Positions 27,696-36,737 are shown, counted from the stretch's first letter. The stretch is 64,000 nt of DNA from Solidesulfovibrio sp. (GCF_038562415.1 NZ_JBCFBA010000004.1:1-64000), one strand, 5' to 3'. The notes: generated by a model not told the origin, from the letters alone. A program made the numbers and translations.

Positions 27696-29816
27696 CTAGT
27701 TCTTGAGCCCCAGGACCGTCTCGAACATGGAGTTGGCCGTGCTGATGAGCTTGGCCGCCGCCTGGTAGGCATGCTGGAACTTGATGAGGTTGGTCAGCTC
27801 CTCGTCAAGGCTCACGGCGGATGCGGACAATTTCTGTTCCTTGGCCTGGTCGGCCAGGGAGGACTGGTAGGCGGACTGGTAGGAGGCGGCGGCGGTGTCC
27901 GCGCCGACCTTGCCCACCAGGGAGTCGTAGAAGTCGCCGAGCGTCTGGGAGACCGTGGTCTGGCCGGTGACGGAGAAGTCCACGGCCTTGTCCTCCAGGG
28001 CCGTGATGGCCTTGGCCGTGGTGTTGTCCCCCGAGGCGGCCAGGCCGTCGGCGCCGACATGGCCGACGCAGACGCGGTTGACGTCATTGGTCGCGACACT
28101 GTTCAGGGCCACGTCCGAGGCCGTGGACCCGGTGAAAAGCGTGTTGACGCCCAGGGCGGCCAACACGCCGGTGGTGTCCTCGCCGAACTGGAAGGTGTAG
28201 CCGCCCGTGCCGGTGATGGACAGCTGGTTGTTGACCACCGTGGCGCTCAGGTAGGTCGGGTCGAAGGCGTCGTTGATGGCCGCGACCAGGCCGTTTAAGG
28301 ACCCGTCTGCCGTGTCCGTCGGGTCGAAGGCCACGGAGGCCTTGATCGGATTGCCGCCGGCGTCCTTGGCCAGGTTGCCGTCGGTGTCGTAGACGTAGAG
28401 GGAAAAGGCGCCGGATTGCAGCCGGTCGAAAAAGGCCAGGCCCGAGGAATTGCTGGCCAGGGCGGTGTCGGGGTTGTCCACGGAATAGGTCCCCAGGGTC
28501 GTGGAGAAGTTGGTCAGGCCGGCACCCTGGGAATGGAGGCGGTTGACCTCCCAGACCATGGAATTGACCATGGAGTCCAGGGAATTGCGGTACTGGCCGA
28601 TGCCGTTGTCGCGCAACAGGAACGCCCCGGTCAGCGCGCCTCCCGTCAGCCGCCTGGGGTTGTCCGTGCCGTCGGCGTACTGCTGGGGGGTGACGTTTTC
28701 CGGCGTGCCGGCGGTGGTGTACCAGTAGAGGCCCTTTTTGGGCACCAGGGTGAAGGAGTCGCCGGCATTGAGGTCGGTCGGCGTGGCCGTCGAGTCCGAA
28801 ACCGTGCCGAACCAGACGTCGAGGTCGCCGACCTTGACCTTGCCGTCGTCGGTGTTGGCGGCGAAAATTCGGGTGTTGCCGTCGTCGTCGGTCAGCCAGG
28901 TCTTGCCGCCGTCCAGGGAAGCCTTGAAGGTGGCCCCGGCCCCGGCCGTGCCGGGGTTGACGACCTGGATGGTGTATTCGCTCGAATCCGTGCCTTCGTA
29001 GTAGCACTGGGCATCGGAACCGGCGGCGATGGAGGCGGCGCTTAGGGTGCGCACGGTCTGGCCCTGCTCGAAGGAGAACCTGAAGGCCACGCTGCCGTCC
29101 ACGATGGTCTGGCCGCCCTTGGTGTAGACGGTGTAGTCGCCCCGGCCGTTGTCCACCACGTTGACGTCGCAAAGCGAGGCCATCTGCTCGACCTTGGTGT
29201 CGCGCTGGTCGTAGAGGCTGTTGGGGATGCTCGTGCCGTCGATCTGCAACTGGTTGATCTTCTTGTTGATGTCGGCCACATCCGTGGCGAGCTGGTTGAG
29301 GGTGTCCACATCGGCGCCGATGGCCGTGTTGAGCTGGGATTCCTGCTGGTCCAGGGAGTTGGCCATGGACCGGTAGATGCCGAGCAGGGTCTGGGAGTCG
29401 TCGAGCATGGTCTGGCGCGTGGCGGCCGCGTCGGTGTTGCTGGCCAGGTCGCCCCAGTCGGCGAAGAACTTGGACAGGGCGGCATTGGCCCCATCGGTGT
29501 TGGATTCGTTGAACAGGCTCTGCACGGAGGTCAGGCCGGTGTAGAGGGCCTTCCAGCGGTCGCGCGTGGACAGCTGGGAAACGTATTGGGCCTCGGCGAA
29601 GGCGTCGTGGGCCCGCACCACCTCCTGGGCGACCACGCCCGAGCCGAGCTGGCCGGGCTTGGTGGTGATATACGACCCGTCGGTCAGGACCACCGTCTGC
29701 TTGCTGTAGCCCTCGGTGTCGACGTTGGCGATATTGTTGCCCGTGACCTGGATGGCCGCCTGGGTGGCGGTCAGGCCCGAGCGCCCGATGGAGAGGATGG
29801 AACTGAGGCTCGACAT
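27696..29816 (-). CDS. flgK: Flagellar hook-associated protein 1
   Basis: FlgK caps the hook and links it to FlgL and the filament. The 706-residue product has the rod/hook N-terminal motif (SILSIGRSGLTATQAAIQVTGNNIANVDTEGYSKQ), a coiled region with many Gln and Asp residues (about 130-200), and the C-terminal helix (LDEELTNLIKFQHAYQAAAKLISTANSMFETVLGL). A middle region includes one DGGKTW motif shared with FlgL. The ATG at 29816 overlaps the flgN stop by one base (TGATG); a GTG three bases earlier is an alternative. Confidence 0.95.
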   Translation of the reverse strand: MSSLSSILSIGRSGLTATQAAIQVTGNNIANVDTEGYSKQTVVLTDGSYITTKPGQLGSGVVAQEVVRAHDAFAEAQYVSQLSTRDRWKALYTGLTSVQSLFNESNTDGANAALSKFFADWGDLASNTDAAATRQTMLDDSQTLLGIYRSMANSLDQQESQLNTAIGADVDTLNQLATDVADINKKINQLQIDGTSIPNSLYDQRDTKVEQMASLCDVNVVDNGRGDYTVYTKGGQTIVDGSVAFRFSFEQGQTVRTLSAASIAAGSDAQCYYEGTDSSEYTIQVVNPGTAGAGATFKASLDGGKTWLTDDDGNTRIFAANTDDGKVKVGDLDVWFGTVSDSTATPTDLNAGDSFTLVPKKGLYWYTTAGTPENVTPQQYADGTDNPRRLTGGALTGAFLLRDNGIGQYRNSLDSMVNSMVWEVNRLHSQGAGLTNFSTTLGTYSVDNPDTALASNSSGLAFFDRLQSGAFSLYVYDTDGNLAKDAGGNPIKASVAFDPTDTADGSLNGLVAAINDAFDPTYLSATVVNNQLSITGTGGYTFQFGEDTTGVLAALGVNTLFTGSTASDVALNSVATNDVNRVCVGHVGADGLAASGDNTTAKAITALEDKAVDFSVTGQTTVSQTLGDFYDSLVGKVGADTAAASYQSAYQSSLADQAKEQKLSASAVSLDEELTNLIKFQHAYQAAAKLISTANSMFETVLGLKN

Positions 29817-30292
29817 CACAGCCTCCCGTTGACCAGGCTCGGCCCGGCCTGGCCCATGGCCAGGCGGCCCCTGGCGCCGTAGGTGCCCTTTTTGGGCACC
29901 AGCAGGGCCCGGAGGTTTTCCAGGCCGCCCTTGGCCATGTCGTAGAGCCCCAGGGCCATGGCGTAGGTGCGGCCGGCCTGCTTGGCGCAGGCCTGCTCGA
30001 CGGCGTCGATGGTGGCGTGCAGCACCCGCGCCCGGGCGGCCGCCTCGGGCGGAAAACGGTCGATGATGTCGAACAGCCGCCTGGCGGCCGGGTCGAAGGC
30101 CGCGTACAGGGCGTGCAGGCTGCGGCGCTCGGCGGCCAACTGGCGCAACAGCTCCTGGATGGAGAATTCGAGGGACGCCACGGCCTCGGGATTGCGGGCG
30201 GACAGCTCGGCAAATTCTTCCTTTTGCAGCGCGCGCAACAGTTCCACGGCCCGTCTCTGGCGATCAAGGTTGGACAGTATCCGCTCGATCAT
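29816..30292 (-). CDS. flgN: Flagellar export chaperone FlgN
   Basis: FlgN binds FlgK and FlgL before export. The 158-residue product is almost all amphipathic helix, with the FlgN-typical opening IERILSNLDRQRRAVELLRALQKEEFAELSARNPEAVASLEFSIQELL. Sequence of FlgN is weakly conserved, but position directly before flgK and flgL, length and helix content agree. The ATG at 30292 has GGAGG seven bases upstream; a longer frame to 30316 lacks such a site. Stop and flgK start overlap. Confidence 0.85.
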   Translation of the reverse strand: MIERILSNLDRQRRAVELLRALQKEEFAELSARNPEAVASLEFSIQELLRQLAAERRSLHALYAAFDPAARRLFDIIDRFPPEAAARARVLHATIDAVEQACAKQAGRTYAMALGLYDMAKGGLENLRALLVPKKGTYGARGRLAMGQAGPSLVNGRL

Positions 30293-30325
30293 GGCCGTCC
30301 TCCGTTGCCAAAACATTCCGCCATG

Positions 30326-31324
30326 TTACATCATCCCTTCCAGCAGGCCCGACCCGGCGAGCAATTTCTTGGGGTCCACCGACTCCCCGTCCCGGCGCAG
30401 CTCGAAGTGCAGATGCGGCCCGGTGGAGCGCCCGGTACTGCCCACCTCTGCAATTTTTTCGCCAGCCGTCACCACGTCGCCGGCCGCAACCGAGGCGGAG
30501 CGCAAATGGCCGTACACGCTCTTCCAGCCGCCGGGGTGGCTGACTTCCACCACGTTGCCGTAGCCGCCCCTGGTGCCGGCGTAGGTCACGGTGCCGTCCC
30601 AGCAGGCGGCCACCGGGTCCCCGGCCGGAGCGGCGATGTCCATGCCGGCGTGCCAGGCCTTGTCCCCCTTGAAGGGGTCGTCGCGCCAGCCGTAGTCCGA
30701 GGTGATGTCGCCGGTCACGGGCGCGGCCATGGGCAGGCCGGCCTGGAGCGCGGCCGCGGCCGAGGTGCCCTGGGCCGGGTCGTGGGCGGCGGCCAGGCCC
30801 GACACCCCGGGCCGGGCCAGGGCGGCGGCCACGGCCGGCGAAAAGTGCTGGGCCTCGATGCCCCGGGGCGCGGCCGGCGCCGGCTGTCCCGACACCGGCA
30901 CCCGCTGCGTGCCCGGGCCGAACGCGCCGTGGGCGGCGGCCGGCCGGCCGGCCGCGTCCCCGGCCTGGGCCTGGGCGCCCTTGCCGGCCACCTGGCCCTT
31001 GAGCTGGCGGTACATCATGTCGGCCAGGCCGATGCCGCCGTCGGCGGCCATCTTGTCGGACATGGCCTTGTCGAACATCGAGTAATACTGCTCCTCGTAC
31101 TGGCCGTGGAGCAGCCCGTCTTTCGGCACCGTGGCCCGCATCTCCTTGAACAACTGGGAAATGAAGACCGACTCGAACCCCTGGCAGGCTTCCCGGAGCT
31201 TGGCTTCCTTGGTCTTGCCGCCGGCCACGGCCTGGCGCACGGCGTCCATTTGCAGCTTCTGCGCCACGTCCGCCTGCAGGCCCGCCGTGGCGGCCAGATC
31301 GCCCATGCCCTCGGGAAGGCTCAT
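30326..31324 (-). CDS. flgJ: FlgJ rod-binding protein fused to an M23 (LytM) peptidase
   Basis: FlgJ helps the rod pass through peptidoglycan. The 332-residue protein has the FlgJ N-domain (EACQGFESVFISQLFKEMRAT, residues 45-64, and the MADMMYRQL-like ending near 104), a Pro/Ala-rich linker (115-195) and a C-terminal M23 endopeptidase domain. The zinc and catalytic residues are all present: His 225 and Asp 229 in WHAGMD, His 272 in YGHL, and His 304 and 306 in GPHLHFEL. E. coli FlgJ instead ends in a GH73 glucosaminidase, so cell-wall opening here is by peptide cleavage. It ends inside the flagellar operon between flgI (2-base gap) and flgN. Confidence 0.93.
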   Translation of the reverse strand: MSLPEGMGDLAATAGLQADVAQKLQMDAVRQAVAGGKTKEAKLREACQGFESVFISQLFKEMRATVPKDGLLHGQYEEQYYSMFDKAMSDKMAADGGIGLADMMYRQLKGQVAGKGAQAQAGDAAGRPAAAHGAFGPGTQRVPVSGQPAPAAPRGIEAQHFSPAVAAALARPGVSGLAAAHDPAQGTSAAAALQAGLPMAAPVTGDITSDYGWRDDPFKGDKAWHAGMDIAAPAGDPVAACWDGTVTYAGTRGGYGNVVEVSHPGGWKSVYGHLRSASVAAGDVVTAGEKIAEVGSTGRSTGPHLHFELRRDGESVDPKKLLAGSGLLEGMM

Positions 31325-31326
31325 GG

Positions 31327-32487
31327 CTAGTTGACCTCCAGGTCGGCCTGCAGGGCCCCGGACGATTCCAGGGTGCGCAGGACGCTGATCAGGTCGCGGG
31401 GCGTGGCCCCCAGGGCGTTTAAGCCCTCGACCAATTCCTGTAGGGTGGCGCCCTCGATCATCTTGAGCTTGCGGTTCTCCTCGTTGACCCCGATGTTGGT
31501 TTGCGGCGTGACCACCGTCTGGCCGCCCGAGAAGGGCAGCGGCTGGGACACGTCGGCCGATTCCTGAACCTGGATCTGGAGGTTGCCGTGGGTGACGGCC
31601 ACCGGGGAAATCTGCACGTTCTGGCCGAGGACCACGGTGCCGGTCTTTTCGTCCACCACCACCCGGGCCCGGTGGTCCGGGGTGACCTCGATGTTCTCGA
31701 TGGACGCCAGCAGCGGCACGAGGTTGCCCTGGTTTTCCGGCGGCACGGCCAGGCGCACGGTGCCGGCGTCCACGGCCGAGGCCATGGCCGCGCCCATGGT
31801 TTCGTTGACGCGCTTGGCCACGCGGGTGGCCGTGGAGAAATCGGGGTTGCGCAGCGACAGGGTGACGTCGGGCTGGTCGTTGAAGGAAAAGGCCACCGCC
31901 CGTTCCACGTTGGCCCCGCCGGGCAGCATGCCCACGGTGGTGATGTTTTTGGACACCGACGCCCCGGCCCCCTGGGCCGACACGCCGCCGACAAGCACCG
32001 AACCCTGGGCGATGGCGTAGATGTTGCCGTCCACGCCCTTCATGGGCGTCACCAGCAGCACGCCGCCGAGTAGGCTCGTGGAGTCGCCGATGGAGGACAC
32101 GGTCACGTCCAGGCGGCTGCCGGGCTTGGCCGAGACGGGCATCTGGGCCGTGACCATGACCGCGGCCACGTTTTTGGGCTTGAGCGTCGCCTTGTCCACG
32201 CGCACGCCCATCTTGTCGAGCATGTTGAAAATGGACTGGACCGTGAAGTCCGAGCCGCGCTGGTCGCCCGTGCCCGAAAGCCCGACCACCAGGCCGTAGC
32301 CGACGAGCTGGTTGTTGCGCATGCCCGACACGCTGGCGATGTCCTTTATGCGCGCGCCGTGGGCCGGCCGGGCCGCCAGCGCGGCCACGGCGGCCAGGGC
32401 GAGAAGCAGCCCCGTCAGGACCATGACGGTCCGGAGAGGGGTGGCGGCCAGGGGCCGGCGGGCACTGCGTGCTGCGATGGGGTGCAT
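31327..32487 (-). CDS. flgI: Flagellar P-ring protein
   Basis: FlgI makes the periplasmic P-ring around the rod. The 386-residue product has a signal peptide (about 1-43, ending ARPAHGA), then [31 protein letters not shown], the family opening, and [28 protein letters not shown] near 300. Length is slightly above E. coli (365) through a longer N-terminus; an internal ATG at 32424 could be the true start. It is two bases from flgJ and 24 from flgH. Confidence 0.96.
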   Translation of the reverse strand: MHPIAARSARRPLAATPLRTVMVLTGLLLALAAVAALAARPAHGARIKDIASVSGMRNNQLVGYGLVVGLSGTGDQRGSDFTVQSIFNMLDKMGVRVDKATLKPKNVAAVMVTAQMPVSAKPGSRLDVTVSSIGDSTSLLGGVLLVTPMKGVDGNIYAIAQGSVLVGGVSAQGAGASVSKNITTVGMLPGGANVERAVAFSFNDQPDVTLSLRNPDFSTATRVAKRVNETMGAAMASAVDAGTVRLAVPPENQGNLVPLLASIENIEVTPDHRARVVVDEKTGTVVLGQNVQISPVAVTHGNLQIQVQESADVSQPLPFSGGQTVVTPQTNIGVNEENRKLKMIEGATLQELVEGLNALGATPRDLISVLRTLESSGALQADLEVN

Positions 32488-32511
32488 GTCCCTACGCTCC
32501 CGTGAAAGTCG

Positions 32512-33237
32512 TTAGAACGGCCAGACGTTGTCGAGCAGCCGGGTCAGCCAGCCGCTCTTCTGGCGGTCGGCCAGGTCGCCCTCGCCGTAGTATTCGATCT
32601 GGCAGTCGGCCAGCATGGTCGAGGGCACGGTGTTGCTCGGGCTCACGTCGATGGGCCGCACCAGGCCCTTGACCACGATGATCTGGTTTTCGTTGTTGAC
32701 CCGGGTCTGCCGGGCGCCCTCGACCTGCATGACGCCGCCGGGCAGGATGTTGACGATGCGGCAGCCGATGGAGGCCGTGACCGTGGATTCGCGCTTGGTC
32801 TCGCCCTTGCTCTGGAACTTCTGGTTGGTGGTGGCCCCGACCATGTTGTCCGCCCCGACCAGGCCCTTCATGCCGAAGGTCGGGCCGCCGAGCTGGCCCG
32901 AGAGGTTGCCGGCGAATTCCTTGTTGCCGAAGTAATTGGACACCCCCAACTGGTTGCTGGCCGTCCGGTCGTTTTTGGTCTCGGCCTTGAGGTCGGACTT
33001 CGAGGTGTCGATGATGTTGACGGTCAGGATGTCGCCGATGCGCCGGGCGCGCGTATCGTCGAACAGAAAGGTGGGCTGGTTCTGGCTGAAGACCGAGCCG
33101 GGGTTTTCGGCCGGGGGCGGGGCCTTGGCCACGCTGGGCGTGACTTGCGGCATGGGCACGGCCTGCTTGGAGGCCGGGGCGCAGGCGGCCAGGGCGCCCA
33201 GGGCCACGATCAGGGGGTACATGCGTATGGTTTTCAT
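32512..33237 (-). CDS. flgH: Flagellar L-ring lipoprotein
   Basis: FlgH builds the outer-membrane L-ring. The 241-residue protein has a lipoprotein signal with lipobox LAAC (Cys 19), followed by the family blocks NQPTFLFDDTRARRIGDILTVNI, ETKNDRTASN and ILPGGVMQVEGARQTRVNNENQIIVVKGLVRPIDVSPSNTV. Length and motifs are standard. It lies between flgA and flgI on the minus strand. Confidence 0.96.
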   Translation of the reverse strand: MKTIRMYPLIVALGALAACAPASKQAVPMPQVTPSVAKAPPPAENPGSVFSQNQPTFLFDDTRARRIGDILTVNIIDTSKSDLKAETKNDRTASNQLGVSNYFGNKEFAGNLSGQLGGPTFGMKGLVGADNMVGATTNQKFQSKGETKRESTVTASIGCRIVNILPGGVMQVEGARQTRVNNENQIIVVKGLVRPIDVSPSNTVPSTMLADCQIEYYGEGDLADRQKSGWLTRLLDNVWPF

Positions 33238-33294
33238 GACGACTCCGTCCTTGTTGCCGTTTGGCGCGGGCGTCCCTGCCGGCGCCGCGTCGCC

Positions 33295-34266
33295 CTAGCG
33301 GACGACGACCGTGTTCCTGTCCCGAACCACCGCCGTGATCTCGCGGTTGCCCTTGGGGTTTTTGACCGTGATCTTGCCGCCGGGCGCGCCGTCGGTGAGG
33401 GCCTCGCCCAGAAGCGTCAGTTTGACCGCCCGGCCCTCGAAGAGCACCTTGACCTGGTCGCCGCGCAGCACCAGGGGCAAGGGCTCCATCTCGTCGGCCA
33501 TGATGACCTGGCCGGCGCCCACGCCCCGCCTGGCCCGCCACTGGCCGTCGCCCGGGTCGAAGACCCGGCCCTTGATCGCGGCCATGTTGCGGCGTTCCCA
33601 CAGGTAGGCGGTCTGTTCCACGGCGGCTCCGTCCCTGGGCAGGATGGGTTTTATCGCCACGGGCACGCGGGCGAAGTGCTCGACCACGGCCTCCGCCGGG
33701 ACCTGTTGCAATATCTTTGCCTTGGGCCCGGCCACCACGAAGCGGAAGGCCACCTTGCCGGCCACGACGTCCGGCGCCTCGATGGTGACGCCGGTGGCCT
33801 GGTCGTCGAGGAACAGATGGTCCGGGACGTTGACGGTCACGAGCCGGGCCTCGCCGGACAGGGCGGCCACCTTGGGTGTCAAGACTTCGACGGCCATGGC
33901 CCGCAGTTCCTCGTGGCCCATGACCCGGCCGCCGCGCGAGAGGGTGAGCTGGTTGGGCAGGGCGAATTCCACCGGCGCGTCGCGCAGGTAGTAGCGCAGC
34001 CCCTCCAGGACCTTGGCCGCCGGAATGACCGCCTGCTTGCCCACGGTTTCCGGGGCGTACCACAGGGGCGTGGCCCCGAGGCTGGCCCAGGCGTCGGCCG
34101 GGAAATCGCCCTGGGGGTCGGCGATTTCGGACAGCAGCACCCGCTGCCCGGCGGCGCAGGCCGCCTCCTTGACGGAAAGCCGCCACAGGCCCGCCCGGGC
34201 CGGCAGGGACAGGGCCAGCACGGCCAGGCAGGCCGCCGCCATCCAGCAGATTCGGCGCATGTTCAT
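33295..34266 (-). CDS. flgA: Flagellar P-ring assembly chaperone FlgA
   Basis: Periplasmic chaperone needed for P-ring formation. The 323-residue product has a signal peptide (1-25, ending PARA), a long family-variable N-terminal part and the C-terminal SAF-like domain with VGAGQVIMADEMEPLPLVLRGDQVKV and a VKNPKGNREITAVVRDRNTV ending. It is longer than E. coli FlgA (219), as usual in deltaproteobacteria. It lies between flgG and flgH, 25 bases after flgG. Confidence 0.9.
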   Translation of the reverse strand: MNMRRICWMAAACLAVLALSLPARAGLWRLSVKEAACAAGQRVLLSEIADPQGDFPADAWASLGATPLWYAPETVGKQAVIPAAKVLEGLRYYLRDAPVEFALPNQLTLSRGGRVMGHEELRAMAVEVLTPKVAALSGEARLVTVNVPDHLFLDDQATGVTIEAPDVVAGKVAFRFVVAGPKAKILQQVPAEAVVEHFARVPVAIKPILPRDGAAVEQTAYLWERRNMAAIKGRVFDPGDGQWRARRGVGAGQVIMADEMEPLPLVLRGDQVKVLFEGRAVKLTLLGEALTDGAPGGKITVKNPKGNREITAVVRDRNTVVVR

Positions 34267-34291
34267 GGCATCCTCCGGTGGGCCCCTGGCC

Positions 34292-35074
34292 TTACCGCTT
34301 CACGTTGACGGCGGTTTGCAGCATGCCGTCGGCCGTGGTGATGGCCTTGGAGTTGGCTTCGTAGGCGCGCTGGCCGACGATGAGCCCGACCATTTCGTCC
34401 ACGAGTTCGACGTTGGACATTTCCAGGTAGCCCTGGGCCAGGGTGCCGGCGTTCTGGTTGCCGGGGGTGACTTCCGTGGCCGCGCCCGAGGCTTGGCTGG
34501 TGGAATAGAGGTTGCGCCCCTCGGCGGTCATGCCGGCGGGGTTGATGAAGGTGTAGAGCGGGATGTCGGTGGAGGCCAGCTCGGCGCTGTTCTGGTCGAG
34601 GCAGGACAGGTGGCCGTTTTCCGTGATGGTGATGGTCTTGGTGTCGGTGGGCACGGAAAAGGTCGGCTGGAGCGGATAGCCGTTGGCCGTGACGATGGTG
34701 CCGTCCTGGTTGAGCTTGAACGAACCGGCCCGTGTGTAGAGCTCGCGGCCGTTGACGTCGACCTTGAAGAACCCCTCGCCCTGGATGGCGATGTCGAGCT
34801 GGTTGCCGGTGTTTTGCAGGTCGCCCTGGGTGAAGAACTTGTGCACCGTCGTGGGCTTGACGCCCAGGCCCACCTGCAGGCCGGTGGGCAGGCGGTTGCC
34901 GCCCACGGTCTCGGTGCCGGCCACCTGCAGGGTCTGGTACATGAGGTCCTCGAACTCGGCCCGGCTTTTCTTGAAGCCCACGGTGTTCACGTTGGCCAGG
35001 TTGTTGGACAGGGTGTCTATCTGCATCTGCATGGCCACCATGCCGGTGGTGGCCGTCCAAAGGGATCGCATCAT
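34292..35074 (-). CDS. flgG: Flagellar distal rod protein
   Basis: FlgG forms the distal rod. The 260-residue protein has the rod N-terminal motif (LWTATTGMVAMQMQIDTLSNNLANVNTVGFKKSRAEFEDLMYQ), the central IQGEGFFKVD domain and the C-terminal EMSNVELVDEMVGLIVGQRAYEANSKAITTADGMLQTAVNVKR. Length equals E. coli FlgG (260). It follows flgF by 24 bases. Confidence 0.96.
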   Translation of the reverse strand: MMRSLWTATTGMVAMQMQIDTLSNNLANVNTVGFKKSRAEFEDLMYQTLQVAGTETVGGNRLPTGLQVGLGVKPTTVHKFFTQGDLQNTGNQLDIAIQGEGFFKVDVNGRELYTRAGSFKLNQDGTIVTANGYPLQPTFSVPTDTKTITITENGHLSCLDQNSAELASTDIPLYTFINPAGMTAEGRNLYSTSQASGAATEVTPGNQNAGTLAQGYLEMSNVELVDEMVGLIVGQRAYEANSKAITTADGMLQTAVNVKR

Positions 35075-35098
35075 GGCGTCTTTCCTCCCGTTCTCCCG

Positions 35099-35884
35099 TT
35101 ACGACTTGTCCGTGCCCATGCGGATGGCCTTGGTGTCGAGCTCATTCGAGCCGCTGATGACCTTCTGGTAGGCCTCGTAGGTGCGCTGGGTCTCGATCAT
35201 GCTGACCATCTCGTCCACCACCTCGACGTTGGGCTTTTCCAGGTAGCCCTGGGCCACCTCGGTGCGGCCGGGCTGGGCGATGCCTTCCTGGATGGTGGCG
35301 CCGGGCTGGGCCGTGTAGAGGTTGGAGCCCAGTTTCTGCAGGGCGTCGAGGTTTTGCACCGTGACCAGGTCGACCTGGCCCACCTGGCCGCCGTCGACGT
35401 AGATCATGCCCGCGGCGTCGACGGTGACGGCCTTGCCCTCGGGGACCTGGATGGGGCCGCCGGTGCCGAGCACCGGGTAGTCCTGGTCGGTGACGAGCAT
35501 GCCCTCGGCGTTGCGGTGGAAGGCGCCGTTTCGGGTGTAGGCCGGGCCGCCGGGCGCGGCCACCTTGAAGAAGCCCTGCCCCTGGATGGCCAGGTCCAGG
35601 GGGTTGCCGGTCGCCTGCAGCGCCCCCTGCCCGAAATCGATTGTCTGCTCGGCCAGGCGCGGCTTGGCGATGAGGTCGGCCCGGGGCAGGAGCTCCTTTT
35701 CGCGAAGGTTGCCGCGCGGATCGACATGGTAGTCGTGGGCGTAGCGGAAAAAGACGTCCTCGAAGGACACCCGGTCGCGCTTGTAGCCCGTGGTGTTGAC
35801 GTTCGCCAAATTATTGGCGGACAGGTTGAGGCGCATTTCCGTGGACAGGGCCCCGAAAACCGCGCTGTACATGCTCATTTCCAT
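35099..35884 (-). CDS. flgF: Flagellar proximal rod protein FlgF
   Basis: FlgF is part of the proximal rod. The 261-residue product has NLSANNLANVNTTGYKRDRVSFEDVFF near the N-terminus, LAIQGQGFFKV in the middle and EKPNVEVVDEMVSMIETQRTYEAYQKVI at the end. I use the ATG at 35884, with AGGAGG ten bases upstream, rather than upstream codons. It is the first gene of the operon flgF-G-A-H-I-J-N-K-L-csrA-fliW, about 10.5 kb on the minus strand with gaps mostly below 60 bases. Confidence 0.93.
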   Translation of the reverse strand: MEMSMYSAVFGALSTEMRLNLSANNLANVNTTGYKRDRVSFEDVFFRYAHDYHVDPRGNLREKELLPRADLIAKPRLAEQTIDFGQGALQATGNPLDLAIQGQGFFKVAAPGGPAYTRNGAFHRNAEGMLVTDQDYPVLGTGGPIQVPEGKAVTVDAAGMIYVDGGQVGQVDLVTVQNLDALQKLGSNLYTAQPGATIQEGIAQPGRTEVAQGYLEKPNVEVVDEMVSMIETQRTYEAYQKVISGSNELDTKAIRMGTDKS

Positions 35885-35913
35885 GGCACGCGGCCCTCCT
35901 GGCCCGCAGCTTT

Positions 35914-35928
35914 GCAACATGCGGGCCA
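35914..35928 (-). promoter_or_regulatory. Candidate sigma-54 promoter of the flgF operon
   Basis: Minus strand TGGCCCGCATGTTGC: GG and GC elements are ten bases apart as required for the -24/-12 class, one base off the TGGCAC-N5-TTGC consensus. The start would fall near 35902, just before the AGGAGG of flgF. Sigma-54 control of rod and ring genes is common, and a sigma-54 activator gene lies at 55331-56341. Confidence 0.6.
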
Positions 35929-35974
35929 CGGCCCCGGGCGGCGGCCTTTTTTACGGGCGGGCCGCGATGGCGGC

Positions 35975-36002
35975 TTGACAAATACGGGGAGGATGATATT
36001 TC
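35975..36002 (+). promoter_or_regulatory. Sigma-70 promoter of the tRNA-Gly gene
   Basis: TTGACA (35975-35980), 16 bases, TATTTC (35997-36002), about 12 bases before the tRNA 5' end. Confidence 0.65.
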
Positions 36003-36013
36003 CTCCCATTCGA

Positions 36014-36089
36014 GCGGGCGTAGCTCAGCTGGTAGAGTACAAGCTTCCCAAGCTTGGTGTCGCGAGTTCGATCCTCGTCGCCCGCTCCA
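36014..36089 (+). tRNA. tRNA-Gly (anticodon CCC)
   Basis: A 76-base cloverleaf with encoded CCA: acceptor GCGGGCG/CGCCCGC, anticodon stem CAAGC/GCTTG and loop TTCCCAA giving CCC. It precedes rimP-nusA-infB, the place of metY (initiator tRNA-Met) in E. coli. Confidence 0.97.
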
Positions 36090-36126
36090 AACCTGAGTCT
36101 CCCAACCGAACGGTTGTCGTGACGAG

Positions 36127-36157
36127 GTGGGCCTGACGATCGGTCCACTTTTTTTTT
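36127..36157 (+). terminator. Rho-independent terminator between tRNA-Gly and rimP
   Basis: GTGGGCC (36127-36133) pairs with GGTCCAC (36142-36148) around an 8-base loop, followed directly by nine Ts. It ends only 16 bases before the rimP start, so either rimP has its own start within this region or the operon depends on read-through. Confidence 0.85.
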
Positions 36158-36173
36158 GCTGACAAAGGACGCC

Positions 36174-36737
36174 ATGCAGCGAACAAGCGCCGTGCCGGAA
36201 ACAATCCGGGAGATGCTCTCCCCCTTCCTCGCCACCACGGGTCTGTGCCTGTGGGGCGTGGAAATGGCCGCGTCGGGCCACCGCCAGCTCGTGCGCCTCT
36301 ACCTCGACCTGGCCCCGGACACGCCGCGCACCCCCGAGCGCCAGGGCGTGACCATCGACGAATGCGCCAAGGTCAGCCGGCACCTCGGCGCCTTGCTCGA
36401 CATGGAGGACCTTTTTTCCGGCCCCTACGTGCTCGAGGTCTCCTCGCCGGGACTGTCCCGCCGCTTTTTCACCGCCGACCAGCTGCCGCCCTACGCCGGC
36501 CGGGAAATCGAAGTCAAACTCGCCGTGCCCCGCGACGGGCGCAAGCGCTTCCGGGGCACCCTGGACGCCGTCACGGGCGGGACGCTGACCATGACCGTGG
36601 ACCCGGGCCCCAAGGCCTTCGGCCTGGCCTTCGCATTCGACGAGGCGGAGAAAATCCGCCTGATCCACGCCTTTGACGCCACCGCGCTTGGGGACGGCGA
36701 CGACGCGTCGCCCGCCGCCCCGGAGGAAACCCCATGA
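36174..36737 (+). CDS. rimP: Ribosome maturation factor RimP
   Basis: Needed for 30S subunit maturation. The 187-residue product has the RimP order: N-terminal domain with GLCLWGVEMAASGHRQLVRLYLD, the DECAKVSRHLGALLD block and VLEVSSPGLSRRFFTADQ, then the SH3-like C-domain. The ATG at 36174 has AAAGGA seven bases upstream. Its stop overlaps the nusA start by four bases (ATGA), coupling translation. Confidence 0.94.
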   Translation: MQRTSAVPETIREMLSPFLATTGLCLWGVEMAASGHRQLVRLYLDLAPDTPRTPERQGVTIDECAKVSRHLGALLDMEDLFSGPYVLEVSSPGLSRRFFTADQLPPYAGREIEVKLAVPRDGRKRFRGTLDAVTGGTLTMTVDPGPKAFGLAFAFDEAEKIRLIHAFDATALGDGDDASPAAPEETP

